NCBI GenBank assembly: GCA_963720885.1
Contig: CAVRGW010000006.1
Span: forward strand, 372,001-436,000
Direction of reading: 5' to 3'
From: DATLLN01 sp963720885
GTDB taxonomy: Bacteria; Actinomycetota; Thermoleophilia; Gaiellales; JAICJC01
Length of the DNA stretch: 64,000 nt
Shown here: positions 1-8,026 of the stretch, one piece after another
Numbering within the stretch: position 1 is the stretch's first letter
How the letters are laid out: every line of letters starts with the position of its first letter
The notes under the pieces: model-generated
Told to the model about the DNA's origin: nothing
The model's input: the letters and a program-made list of their open reading frames with translations, nothing else
Databases searched by the model: none
Position numbers and translations under genes: made by a program

Positions 1-796
1 GCAGGAGCACGTCCGCCGCAGCCGGGTCGACAGCCCGGAAGGCGCCGTCCTCGACGCGCACCGCGACGCCCAGACCCCGGTCGGGGAGCGCGATCGCGCG
101 CAGCGCCTCCGCGCCTCCCTTGGCAACGGCCCCGGGCACAGAACGCATGACGACGGTGTCGAACTCGCCCTCCCCGGACACCAGCTCCGGGTGGGCGCGC
201 ATCGCGTCAGCCTGGCGGGCGAAGTCCCGGGGCAGCCGCGCGTAGAGCGCCGCGATCTCGCGCAGCGACAGCTCGAATGCGACCACCCCGCAGCCGTCGA
301 CGCAGGTCGGGATGGTCGACGGATCGCGGCCGGTGGCCGCTGCCACGGCACCGAGCGCGGCCTGCTGCGATGGGTGGGAGGCGTCGCGGTAGCCCTCGAG
401 CGGCCAGCCCTTGGCGGCGGATAGGGCGAGAAAGTTCAGGTGGTTGCCGCTGCAGTTGTGGCGCAGCCGGGTGTCCAGGTCGCCCGTGCAGTTGCGCAGC
501 AGCTCGGGGTCGACGCCGGCCAGCCGGAACCCGCGGCGCACGGTCTCGGCGTGGATGTCGGCACCTGCATGCGAGGCGCAGCAGACGGCGAGGATCGCGT
601 CGTCCCAGCCGGCGTCGTCGGGCACGCCGGCGTCGAGCAGCGGCTGCGCCTGCACCGCCTTGGCGGCCGAGCGCAGCGTGGTCGGCCGGTCGGGATCGCC
701 CGCCGACGCGACCAGCGTGCCATCCTGCCCGACGACCGCGACGTGCACCTCGTGGCGGCTCTCCGAAAGCCCTCCTCGCACCACGGTGACCGACAT
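1..796 (-). CDS. L-asparaginase II-type protein (PF06089), 3' part beyond the window
   Basis: This gene starts at ATG 796-794 and runs off the left edge after 265 codons. The family hydrolyses L-asparagine to aspartate and ammonia and is unrelated in fold to the E. coli AnsA/AnsB enzymes. Family motifs are visible: SAAK near residues 43-46, CCASHAG near 72-78, NCSGNH near 114-119 and DGCG near 167-170. The usual NCSGKH lysine is an Asn here, so catalytic competence is worth checking. The gene is divergent from the DNA glycosylase with only 17 bases between start codons. A TACGGT box ending six bases upstream predicts a leaderless transcript. Confidence 0.85.
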   Translation of the reverse strand, partial: MSVTVVRGGLSESRHEVHVAVVGQDGTLVASAGDPDRPTTLRSAAKAVQAQPLLDAGVPDDAGWDDAILAVCCASHAGADIHAETVRRGFRLAGVDPELLRNCTGDLDTRLRHNCSGNHLNFLALSAAKGWPLEGYRDASHPSQQAALGAVAAATGRDPSTIPTCVDGCGVVAFELSLREIAALYARLPRDFARQADAMRAHPELVSGEGEFDTVVMRSVPGAVAKGGAEALRAIALPDRGLGVAVRVEDGAFRAVDPAAADVLL

Positions 797-801
797 CGGC
801 G

Positions 802-808
802 TACCGTA
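802..808. promoter_or_regulatory. Overlapping divergent -10 boxes
   Basis: On the plus strand TACCGT (802-807) ends six bases before ATG 814. On the minus strand TACGGT (808-803) ends six bases before ATG 796. The two hexamers overlap by five bases, so both genes probably begin transcription at or beside their start codons. Neither side shows a convincing -35 box. Confidence 0.55.
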
Positions 809-813
809 CAGAC

Positions 814-1653
814 ATGCCGGAACTGCCGGAGATCGAAGCATTCGCCCGCGCCCAGCGCGAGCGGCTGACCGAGGCGCCGATCGAGTCCGTGCCGGTGGCG
901 CATTTCGCGACGGTGAAGACCATCGATCCACCGATGCGGTCGCTGGAGGGCCAGCAGTTCACGGACGTCACCCGGCGGGCCAAGCGGCTGCTGCTCCCCG
1001 CGTCCGGCGGCCACACGCTGGTCATCCATCCGATGTCGGCCGGCCGGATCAACGTGGCGGACAAGCACGGCAAGTCGGCGCTGCTCGTCGTCCGGCTGGA
1101 GTCCGGCGTCGAGCTGGTGCTCAGCGAGCCCGGCAGCAAGCGGCGCGCCGCGGCGTGGCTGTGGTCGCCGGCCGAGCTGCAGGCCGAGCTCGCCCACACC
1201 GGCCCTGAGCCGCTCGACCCGGCGTTCACCCCCGGGGTGCTGCGCGAGGCGATGCAGCGCAGGCCGGGACAGCTTCACGCGTTCCTGCGCGACCAGCGAA
1301 ACGTCGCCGGCATCGGCCGCGGGTACTCCGACGAGATCCTCCACGAGGCGAAGCTCTCCCCGTTCGCGCGTACGGCGACTCTCGACGACGAGCAGGTGGC
1401 GCGCCTGCACGCCGCGATCGTCCACCAGCTGTCGGACGCCGTCGAGCGGATGGTGCCGCTGTCCACCAAGGGCCTGGCGGGCCACGCCCACCGCGGCTAC
1501 ACGGTGCACGACCACGCCGGCGAGCCCTGCCAGGTGTGCGGCGACACGATTCGCATCGTCTCCTTCGAGGAGCACACGGTGCACTACTGCCCGACGTGCC
1601 AGACCGGCGGCCGGATCCTCGCCGACCGCCGGATGTCGAAGCTGCTGCGATAA
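814..1653 (+). CDS. Fpg/Nei-family DNA glycosylase/AP lyase
   Basis: This 279-residue base-excision-repair protein starts MPELPEIE. After Met removal this leaves the N-terminal Pro nucleophile followed by the conserved Glu, so the start is secure. A lysine in RRAKRLLL near residue 60 matches the catalytic beta-hairpin Lys. A helix-two-turn-helix stretch (QRNVAGIGRGYSDEIL) lies near 160-175. A C-terminal zinc finger of two CxxC pairs (CQVC and CPTC) lies near 243-268. The family excises oxidised purines or pyrimidines and nicks the abasic site. Fpg and Nei cannot be separated with confidence by eye. Confidence 0.9.
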   Translation: MPELPEIEAFARAQRERLTEAPIESVPVAHFATVKTIDPPMRSLEGQQFTDVTRRAKRLLLPASGGHTLVIHPMSAGRINVADKHGKSALLVVRLESGVELVLSEPGSKRRAAAWLWSPAELQAELAHTGPEPLDPAFTPGVLREAMQRRPGQLHAFLRDQRNVAGIGRGYSDEILHEAKLSPFARTATLDDEQVARLHAAIVHQLSDAVERMVPLSTKGLAGHAHRGYTVHDHAGEPCQVCGDTIRIVSFEEHTVHYCPTCQTGGRILADRRMSKLLR

Positions 1654-1662
1654 CCCTCAGTG

Positions 1663-1724
1663 GGTGTGCCAGGGGGTCAGGATCCTTGGCACATGTGCCA
1701 AGGATCCTGACCCCCTGGCACACC
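1663..1724. repeat. 62-bp perfect palindrome with a GGGGTCAGGATCC core (REP-like)
   Basis: Positions 1663-1693 are the exact reverse complement of 1694-1724, with no loop base. Each half carries GGGGGTCAGGATCCTTGGCAC. The element starts ten bases after the glycosylase stop and ends 54 bases before the MptA start. Its GGGGTCAG core resembles the RAYT-associated palindromes later in the window, so it is probably a related double REP unit. Transcribed, it could fold into a very stable hairpin that terminates or insulates. Confidence 0.8.
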
Positions 1725-1765
1725 TGGCGCGTGAGCAGCATGACGGTCGCTCACCAGCATGCCGC

Positions 1766-1771
1766 TAGGAT
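1766..1771 (+). promoter_or_regulatory. -10 box TAGGAT for mptA, leaderless
   Basis: TAGGAT ends seven bases before ATG 1779. This favours ATG 1779 over the in-frame ATG at 1740 and predicts an mRNA beginning at or near the start codon. Confidence 0.45.
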
Positions 1772-1778
1772 TCCGCGC

Positions 1779-2756
1779 ATGCTTGAAGGGGCAACCTTCC
1801 GCGAGGACCTCCAGGCCACCGAGCCCGAGGTGCATCTCGCCCTGACGCGGGCGGGCGTGACCGGCGTCCAGAAGGTGATCCGCATCGCGCACGCCGGCAC
1901 CGAGCTCCTCTACTACGCCGACATCGACTGCTACGTCGACCTCGACCCGGCCCAGAAGGGCGTCCACATGTCGCGCTTCCCGGAGACGGTCGCCGAGGCC
2001 ATCGACCAGGTCGTGATCGGGGAGTCGCTGCACGTCGAGGACCTGGCGCAGCACATCGCCGAGCGGGTCGTCGAGCGACAGGCGGCGGTGCGCTCCGAGG
2101 TCACCATCCGCGCGAAGTTTCCCGTCACCCGCACCACGCCGGTGTCCGGGCTGCCGACGCAGGAGATCTACCACCTGATCGGCCGCTCACTGGCCAACGG
2201 CGGCGCATCCCGGCGCCTGGTCGGCGTCGAGGTGCGCGGGCTGAACGCCTGCCCGTGCGCGCAGGGGCTCGTCCGCGAGCGCGCGTCCGAGCGGCTGACC
2301 GACGCCGGCTACGACTCGGCGCAGATCGCCGAGATCTTCGACCTGCTGCCCGCCGCCACGCACAACCAGCGGGCCGAGGCGACGCTGATGATCGGCACCA
2401 AGCGCGAGATCGACGCGCGCGACCTGATCGCGATCGCCGAGGAGTCGATGAGCGCGCCGGTGTTCGAGCTCCTGAAGCGGCCCGACGAGCTGTACGTGGT
2501 CGAGCGAGCGCATCTCCACCCGCGCTTCGTCGAGGACTCGGTGCGGCTGATGGTGGCGGGCACGCTGGACCGCTACGTCGACCTGTCGGACGGCTGTTTC
2601 GTGCAGGCCCGCCAGATCAACTTCGAGACGATCCACAACCACGATGTGCTCGCCGAGCGCCACGGCGTGGTCTCGGAGCTTCGCGCCGAGCTGGCCGGCC
2701 ACCGGCCCGAGGGCGAGCACACCACCGCCGACGCCTGGCTGGGCAGCAACTCGTAG
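1779..2756 (+). CDS. mptA: GTP cyclohydrolase MptA/FolE2 (COG1469)
   Basis: A 325-residue protein of the GCYH-IB family, which opens GTP at the first step of tetrahydrofolate or methanopterin synthesis and does not depend strictly on zinc. The region EVHLALTRAGVTGVQK aligns with archaeal MptA. KGVHMSRFPE near 60-70 and NACPCAQG near 151-158 (metal-ligand Cys) are family hallmarks. Start 1779 matches the short N-terminus of archaeal homologues and follows a -10 box; ATG 1740 would add 13 residues. The pathway partner ThyX lies at 10801, but no other folate gene adjoins. Confidence 0.85.
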   Translation: MLEGATFREDLQATEPEVHLALTRAGVTGVQKVIRIAHAGTELLYYADIDCYVDLDPAQKGVHMSRFPETVAEAIDQVVIGESLHVEDLAQHIAERVVERQAAVRSEVTIRAKFPVTRTTPVSGLPTQEIYHLIGRSLANGGASRRLVGVEVRGLNACPCAQGLVRERASERLTDAGYDSAQIAEIFDLLPAATHNQRAEATLMIGTKREIDARDLIAIAEESMSAPVFELLKRPDELYVVERAHLHPRFVEDSVRLMVAGTLDRYVDLSDGCFVQARQINFETIHNHDVLAERHGVVSELRAELAGHRPEGEHTTADAWLGSNS

Positions 2757-2762
2757 ACGGTC

Positions 2763-2791
2763 ACCGAGCGCGTCCAGCGCTCCTGCTCGGT
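2763..2791 (+). terminator. Hairpin downstream of mptA
   Basis: ACCGAGC (2763-2769) pairs with GCTCGGT (2785-2791), and an inner GAGCGC/GCGCTC pairing is an alternative fold. No T-run follows, so termination is only possible. Confidence 0.3.
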
Positions 2792-2887
2792 AGAAAGCCG
2801 AAACCGGAATGGGCGGTGCCCCGGACGCGAACCGGTCGCGGGCGTGCGAGCGTGGAGCGGCCCTTCACCGACCTGGAGTTACCGCTC

Positions 2888-3631
2888 ATGACGACCCACA
2901 CCCACACCCCCTCCACAGTGGCAATGCCGCGGGCCGCGCGCCACCTGAGCTGGTTCGTGCTCGGCAGTTTCGTCGCCTTCCTGATCCCCTACGTCGGGCT
3001 GTCGGTGCTCGACCTCCAGCACGATGTCTTCTACCTCCTCTACTTTTGCGTGACCCTCGCGTTGCTCAGTGCCTACGTCCGCGTCGAGGGCATCGACCTT
3101 CGTGACACGTTCACGCGACACTGGGTTTGGAGCGTCGGGATCGGCATCGCCACAGCGCTCGCTCTGTGGCGGAACGTCGTCGCCAACAGCGATGCCACGC
3201 CCCGGCCGCACGGCGCATACTTCGCGTTCGAGGTGCTCTGGCGCGGCGTCGGCTACGGCGTCGTCGACGCGCTGCTGCTGACCGCGTTCCCCTGCGCAGT
3301 GGCGTATGCGATTCTGCGCGGCAACACCAGGGGTATCGGCGGCCGCGCGCGATTCATCGCGCTGGCGCTGCCACTGATCTGGCTGATCACCGCCACCTAT
3401 CACCTCGGCTACCCGCAGTTCCGCGATGACGGGGTCACCCGGCCCGAGACGGGGAACACGATCATCTCCGTGCCGGCGCTGCTGACCACCAATCCGGCCG
3501 GATCAGTCGTCGCCCACGTCACGATGCACGTCACCGCGGTAAGTCACGCCTATGAGACGCGCGACTACCTGCCGCCGCAGACCTTTGTCACCTCGAAGTC
3601 GTCGGCCGACGCGCGGGAACCGCGCCGCTAG
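2888..3631 (+). CDS. Predicted multi-pass membrane protein of unknown function
   Basis: A 247-residue protein with about six hydrophobic segments: near 20-40, 45-65, 80-95, 120-145, 155-175 and a weaker one near 200. It has a short Thr/His-rich N-terminus and a polar tail. GGAG eight bases before ATG 2888 supports this start; longer readings of the frame lack coding character upstream. I recognise no family. The stop overlaps the converging alcohol dehydrogenase stop on the bases CTAG (3628-3631). Confidence 0.65.
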   Translation: MTTHTHTPSTVAMPRAARHLSWFVLGSFVAFLIPYVGLSVLDLQHDVFYLLYFCVTLALLSAYVRVEGIDLRDTFTRHWVWSVGIGIATALALWRNVVANSDATPRPHGAYFAFEVLWRGVGYGVVDALLLTAFPCAVAYAILRGNTRGIGGRARFIALALPLIWLITATYHLGYPQFRDDGVTRPETGNTIISVPALLTTNPAGSVVAHVTMHVTAVSHAYETRDYLPPQTFVTSKSSADAREPRR

Positions 3632-4716
3632 TACACGATCACGGTGCGCGCGCCCTCACCGCGGCGCATCAGGTCGAACGCGTCGTTGACGTCGTCGAGG
3701 CCCATGCGGCCGGTGATCATGCGGTCGATCGGCAGGCGCCCGGCCAGGTGCAGGCGCGCCAGGCGCGGGAAGTCGGCACCAGGCCGCGACGAGCCGTAGG
3801 TGCAGCCGAGCAGCGTCTTGCCGGCAGACGAGAAGTCGAGCGGGTCGATCCGCACATGCTGGCCGCTGGGCGTCATCCCGACCAGGGTCAGCGTGCCGCC
3901 CTTGGGCATGATCGAGAGGCCCCACTCGATCGTGGAGACGAGCCCGATCGCCTCGAACACGTGATCCGGGCCGCCGGGGATGATCGCCGCAACCTCCGCA
4001 CCGGCGCCCTCGCCACCGCGGACGGCGTGGGTCGCGCCGAGGTCACGCGCCATGTCGAGCTTCGCGTCGTGCAGGTCGACGGCGACGATCGGGTCGGCGC
4101 CCGCGAGCGCGAGGCCGAGCACCACGGATAGCCCGACGCCGCCGCAGCCGATCACGACCGCCGATGACCCGGGCTCGACCCGTGCGGTGTTGACCACAGC
4201 GCCAACGCCGGTGGTGACGCCACAGCCGATCAGCGCACCCACCTCAGCCGGCAGCTCGGCCGGCACCGGCACCGCCGCCGCTGCGGACACCACGGCCCGC
4301 TCGCCGAACGAGCCCACGCCGAGGTAGGAACGCACTGCCTCGCCGCCGGAGCGGCGCAGCCGCGCCGTCCCGTCGCTCATCAGGTGGTCATCCGAGCTCG
4401 AGCGCTGGCAGATCCACGGCCGGCCCTCGAGACAGCGGTCGCACAGGCCGCACGGCGCATACCAGGAGAGCACGACGCGGTCGCCGGCCGCCACACCTGC
4501 GACGGCGTCGCCGACCGTCTCGACCTCGCCGAATCCCTCGTGGCCGAGCACGATCGGCGGATCCTCCGGCCACTCGCCCTCCACCACGTGCAGGTCGGAA
4601 TGGCAGACGCCCGACGCCAGCATCCGCACACGCACCTCGCCGGCCCGCGGCTCGTCGATCTCCAGCGTCTCCAGCTGGAGCGGGCGGTTCGCGCCCGTGA
4701 ACACGGCGGCCTGCAT
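3628..4716 (-). CDS. Zinc-dependent alcohol dehydrogenase (MDR family)
   Basis: A 362-residue cytosolic NAD-dependent alcohol/aldehyde dehydrogenase. GVCHSDLH near 37-44 carries the catalytic-zinc Cys, and GHEGFGEVE near 59-67 the His/Glu pair. CGLCDRCLEGRPWIC near 90-104 holds the four structural-zinc Cys. GCGGVGLSVVLG near 190-201 is the NAD-binding turn. The pattern resembles S-(hydroxymethyl)mycothiol dehydrogenases and aryl-alcohol dehydrogenases; the substrate is not predictable. Its TAGGGT box (4728-4723) ends six bases before ATG 4716, and the TAG of that box is the plsY stop codon. Confidence 0.85.
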   Translation of the reverse strand: MQAAVFTGANRPLQLETLEIDEPRAGEVRVRMLASGVCHSDLHVVEGEWPEDPPIVLGHEGFGEVETVGDAVAGVAAGDRVVLSWYAPCGLCDRCLEGRPWICQRSSSDDHLMSDGTARLRRSGGEAVRSYLGVGSFGERAVVSAAAAVPVPAELPAEVGALIGCGVTTGVGAVVNTARVEPGSSAVVIGCGGVGLSVVLGLALAGADPIVAVDLHDAKLDMARDLGATHAVRGGEGAGAEVAAIIPGGPDHVFEAIGLVSTIEWGLSIMPKGGTLTLVGMTPSGQHVRIDPLDFSSAGKTLLGCTYGSSRPGADFPRLARLHLAGRLPIDRMITGRMGLDDVNDAFDLMRRGEGARTVIVY

Positions 4717-4722
4717 CGGCCG

Positions 4723-4728
4723 ACCCTA
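4723..4728 (-). promoter_or_regulatory. -10 box TAGGGT overlapping the plsY stop
   Basis: Read on the minus strand, TAGGGT ends six bases before the dehydrogenase ATG. Its first three bases are the stop codon of plsY, so the dehydrogenase can be transcribed on its own inside the 9293-3628 minus-strand run. Confidence 0.45.
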
Positions 4729-5335
4729 CTCGGTGCGCGACCGGCGTGCCCTGGGCAGGTTCAGGCGGTTCTCGGTGCCCGCTCTCAGGCGGGCGATGTT
4801 CTCCCGGTGGCGCCACAGCACGAACACGGCCGCCACGAACGTGTAGGCGGTGATCGCCCAGGGCTGCCCCGAGGTCACGCACAGCACGGAGTAGCTGAAC
4901 GCGGCGACGATCGACGCGACCGAGACGTACCGGGTCGCCAGTCCGACCAGGATCCAGATGACGAAGACCGTGACGCCGATCCAGGGCACCAGCGCAAGCA
5001 TCGTGCCGGCGCCGGTGGCAACGGCCTTGCCGCCACGGAAGCGGAGCCAGAAGGGGAAGGCGTGGCCGAGCACGGCGGCCACCGAGGCGAGCACCGCGGC
5101 ATCCGCCCCGCCGATCTCGCCGCCGATCCACGCGGCGACGGCACCCTTGGCGATGTCCAGCGCGATCACCGGAACCCCCACCTTCGGGCCGAGCACCCGC
5201 ACCGGCGTTCGTGCCGCCGGTGTTGCCGCTCCCCACCGTGCGCAGGTCGACGCCCTTCAGCCGGCCCGCCCAGTACCCGAACGGCAGCGAGCCGAGCATG
5301 TAGCCGACGATCAGCGCGAGCAGGCCGTCGCTCAT
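4726..5335 (-). pseudogene. plsY: plsY, acyl-phosphate:glycerol-3-phosphate acyltransferase, interrupted by a 1-bp frameshift
   Basis: PlsY acylates glycerol-3-phosphate from acyl-phosphate in the membrane, the first step of phospholipid synthesis. The N-terminal part (MSDGLLALIVGYMLGSLPFG, then GSGNTGGTNA) starts at ATG 5335, which overlaps the pgsA stop as ATGA. The remainder (VRVLGPKVGV, RFRGGKAVATGAG) is in another frame from 5202. One extra G at 5203 on the minus strand separates TNA from VRVLG; removing it restores a normal protein of about 202 residues. PlsY is usually essential, so a sequencing indel is as likely as a real mutation. Confidence 0.85.
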
Positions 5336-5859
5336 GCCGGGGCTCGCAGGACGTCCCGTGCCGAGATGAAGTAGTCGATCCCCGACCAGATGGTGGCGGC
5401 CACCGCGGCGGCGACCAGCACGGTGGTCGCCGTGTGCGGCGGGTCGTCGAGGATCAGGGCGATCACGGCCGCAACCTGCAGCGTCGTCTTGATCTTTCCC
5501 CACGGCGACGCGGCGATCACCATGTCGTGAGTGACCGCGATCAGCCGCAGACCGGTGACGGCGAACTCGCGGGCGATGATCACCATCGCCACCCACGGCG
5601 CGAGCCGGTCGAGCCCGACCAGCGAGATCAGAGCGGCCGAGATCAGCAGCTTGTCCGCCAGCGGGTCGAGCAGCGTGCCGATCGTCGAGACGGCGTGGCG
5701 CGACCGCGCCAGGTAGCCGTCGAGCGAGTCGCTGGCGGCGGCCACGGCGAACACCACGACCGCCAGGGCGTCGCCGCCCGGCACAGAGCCGAGCAGCGCC
5801 ACCATGAACACGGGGATCAGCAGGATGCGGAAGAGCGAGATCCAGTTGGGGAGCGTCAT
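5332..5859 (-). CDS. pgsA: CDP-diacylglycerol-glycerol-3-phosphate 3-phosphatidyltransferase
   Basis: A 175-residue integral membrane enzyme that makes phosphatidylglycerol phosphate. The CDP-alcohol phosphatidyltransferase signature is intact: DSLDGYLAR near 44-52, then G and two Asp in GTLLDPLADK near 60-69. Four or five membrane helices are visible, beginning with NWISLFRILLIPVFMVALLG. ATG 5859 gives the normal length; the open frame continues upstream only as a shadow of the SIS and kinase genes. Its TGA overlaps the plsY ATG, pairing two phospholipid steps by translational coupling. Confidence 0.9.
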   Translation of the reverse strand: MTLPNWISLFRILLIPVFMVALLGSVPGGDALAVVVFAVAAASDSLDGYLARSRHAVSTIGTLLDPLADKLLISAALISLVGLDRLAPWVAMVIIAREFAVTGLRLIAVTHDMVIAASPWGKIKTTLQVAAVIALILDDPPHTATTVLVAAAVAATIWSGIDYFISARDVLRAPA

Positions 5860-5888
5860 GGGAGGCGCACAGGGTATCGACTTGGTCG

Positions 5889-6821
5889 CTAGATCGGATT
5901 GCGGCGCCAGAGCTCGGCGGCCAGTAGCTCGGCAACGACGGTCTCGGTCAGGCAGGCGACGACGTGCTCGTCGTGGCCGGCGATGGGGATGGTCGCCGTC
6001 GCGCCGCCGACCTCGCGGCCGACGCAGACGACGTCGAACCCCCGCTCCGCGCGCCACTCCATGACGCCGGCGTCGTACCGCGAGCCGGGCATCAGCAGCA
6101 GGCGGTAGCCGGGCCGCTTGGTCAGGTAGACGTCGACGTGCAGCCAGTCGCCGGTCTCGCATCCGTCGGCGACGATCCGCGGCGCCTCGCGCAGCATCAG
6201 GGCCGACTGCAGCGAGGAGCCGATTCGCTCGGCCGGCGCCGAGGTCCATACGCCCGCGCCGCTCTCGGCCAGATCGGCCAGCGGCGGCAGCCACTCCGAT
6301 CGCCGGGCGATCAGGTCGGCCGACGACTCGGCCGCCCGGCGGACTGCGTCGCCGCCCGCGCCGGCCGCAAGCAGCAGCACCGCCAGGGTGCAGGCGTACG
6401 AGCGGCACGCGATCCCGCCCTCCTCCGGTCCGGCGAGTACCGGCACGACCACGTCGGCGCCCCGCGCCAGCTCGCTGTCGTCGCGGTTGGTGACGGCGAC
6501 CACGGTCGAGACGCCGCTGTGCCTGACCATCGCCTCGACGGTCTCCTCGGAGCCGCCCGATGCCGAGACGACCAGTGCCAGCGTGTCGCCGGCGGGCGGC
6601 TGCGGCGTGCCGGTCGACGCCAGCTCGACGTGCGCGTCGTGGCCGCGAGCGCGGAGCAGCGCGGCCGCCGTGTGCGATGCGTAGGCCGACGACCCCATCC
6701 CGATCAGCAGCACCCGCCGGCCGTCGACCGCAGGCAGGCCGCCGGACCCATAGGCGTCGGCCACCCGTACGAGCGCCTCCGGCTCGGCAAGGATGTCCGA
6801 CTGGAAGCCCTCGACGTTCAC
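5889..6821 (-). CDS. SIS-domain sugar isomerase-like protein
   Basis: A 310-residue protein of two SIS (phosphosugar-binding) domains, like the isomerase half of GlmS or AgaS-type deaminases. EGFQSDILAEPEALVRVADAY at the N-terminus, LIGMGSSAYASH near 37-48 and VSASGGSEETVEAM near 81-94 are typical ligand-loop motifs. GTG 6821-6819 overlaps the maltokinase TGA as GTGA, which sets the start; an ATG further upstream would lie inside maltokinase. The context of maltokinase plus glycosyltransferase suggests sugar-phosphate metabolism, but the substrate is unknown. Confidence 0.8.
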   Translation of the reverse strand: MNVEGFQSDILAEPEALVRVADAYGSGGLPAVDGRRVLLIGMGSSAYASHTAAALLRARGHDAHVELASTGTPQPPAGDTLALVVSASGGSEETVEAMVRHSGVSTVVAVTNRDDSELARGADVVVPVLAGPEEGGIACRSYACTLAVLLLAAGAGGDAVRRAAESSADLIARRSEWLPPLADLAESGAGVWTSAPAERIGSSLQSALMLREAPRIVADGCETGDWLHVDVYLTKRPGYRLLLMPGSRYDAGVMEWRAERGFDVVCVGREVGGATATIPIAGHDEHVVACLTETVVAELLAAELWRRNPI

Positions 6822-8026
6822 GACGGATGCTCCAGCAGCCAGCGCATGCCGCCGGTGGCGACGTGCGTCCACTCGGGCAGGAAGGTGGCGGCGTAGACGT
6901 ACTCGTACGTCTCCTTCTCGAACTCGAGCGCCCGCAGCAGCACCGGATCGTGGTCGCCGTACGCCTCGAGGAACGCCGCCCGCGCCCTGACCAGCCAGTC
7001 CTCGATCGCGGCCGTCGTGCCCTGCCGCACATCGCGGTCGACGTGCCGGGCCAGATGATCGAACGACCGCAGCATCGCGGCGACGTCGCGGAGCTGCGTG
7101 CCCGGCCGGCGGCGCTCCGCGAGCGGACGCCCCGGCTCGCCCTCGAAGTCGACCACGCGCAGCTCGCCGCCCGACTCGAGGATCTGGCCGACGTGGTAGT
7201 CGCCGTGCACTCGGGCGAGGACGGGAGGCGCCGCGGGGCGCTCCAGCCCGGCGAGCTCCTCACGGACGGCGGGCGCCCACTCCCGCAGCAGCTCTCCGTC
7301 GGCGCCGCCGACCAGCGCCAGCGCGCGGTCGAGCTGCCGGTCGGCCGCCTCGTGCCAGCTGCGCAGCTCGTCGAGGCCGGCGACCAGGGTGCCCATCTCC
7401 CGCAGCGCGGCGTGGAGCGCGGCCGTCTGCGCGCCGAGTCCGGCGAACGGCGCCGCCTGGCCCTCCAGGGCGCACTCGGTCGCCCAGTCCCAGCCTGCCC
7501 GCGCGTCGGGCACGTACGCCTGCGCCATCGCCAGTGCGTGGTCACCCCAGCGAACGGCCCCGGCGTAGGCGGGCGCGAAGGCGACGTGCGCACGCTCGGT
7601 GAGGAACCGGCCAATCTCGATCTCCGGGTGCTCGCCCGGCTCGACCCGCCGGTAGACCTTGAGCACCAGCCGCTCGCCGACCACGTACGAGGTGTTGGTC
7701 TGGTCGTCGGTCAGCCGCCGCGATGCGCCGCCGGGCGGCACCAGGCCGGCCAGCGCCGGCCCGGGCTCGAAGCGGAACTCGGCCGCTCGGCCGGCCAGCG
7801 TGCGGCCCTCGACCAGCGCCGTCGCCAGCGCCCGGCCGGCGCCGTCCTCGTCGTCGAGCCACAGATACCGCTCCCTGGCCCCGCCGGCGTCCGTGACCGA
7901 GAGCACCCGCACGGCACAGCCGTCGAGCTCCATCCGGTCGTCCTCCTTCACGCCGGCGATGGCGGCGCCCTTGCCGCCGTACCAGCGGGCGGCGGCGATC
8001 AGCTCAGGATCAACCGCCTGCGACAC
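6818..8026 (-). CDS. Maltokinase-like protein (Mak/Pep2 family)
   Basis: A 402-residue aminoglycoside-phosphotransferase-fold kinase. The N-terminal cap contains RWYGGKGA near 14-21, characteristic of maltokinase. The Brenner motif HGDYHVGQIL near 287-296 supplies the catalytic Asp, and VVDFEGEP near 305-312 the metal-binding Asp. Mak phosphorylates maltose to maltose-1-phosphate for GlgE-dependent alpha-glucan synthesis; neither GlgE nor TreS lies in this window. The start overlaps the 3' end of the glycosyltransferase by 17 bases and the stop overlaps the SIS gene. Confidence 0.85.
   Translation of the reverse strand: MSQAVDPELIAAARWYGGKGAAIAGVKEDDRMELDGCAVRVLSVTDAGGARERYLWLDDEDGAGRALATALVEGRTLAGRAAEFRFEPGPALAGLVPPGGASRRLTDDQTNTSYVVGERLVLKVYRRVEPGEHPEIEIGRFLTERAHVAFAPAYAGAVRWGDHALAMAQAYVPDARAGWDWATECALEGQAAPFAGLGAQTAALHAALREMGTLVAGLDELRSWHEAADRQLDRALALVGGADGELLREWAPAVREELAGLERPAAPPVLARVHGDYHVGQILESGGELRVVDFEGEPGRPLAERRRPGTQLRDVAAMLRSFDHLARHVDRDVRQGTTAAIEDWLVRARAAFLEAYGDHDPVLLRALEFEKETYEYVYAATFLPEWTHVATGGMRWLLEHPS

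Noticed and set aside
1740..1778. Earlier ATG for mptA at 1740
   Set aside because: It adds 13 residues not expected from archaeal homologues and lies upstream of the TAGGAT box; it is not fully excluded.
5332..7614. A 760-codon open frame on the minus strand ending in PgsA
   Set aside because: Only the last 175 codons are PgsA. The rest is Arg/Ala/Pro-rich shadow coding of the SIS and maltokinase genes, and PgsA has a clear ATG at 5859.
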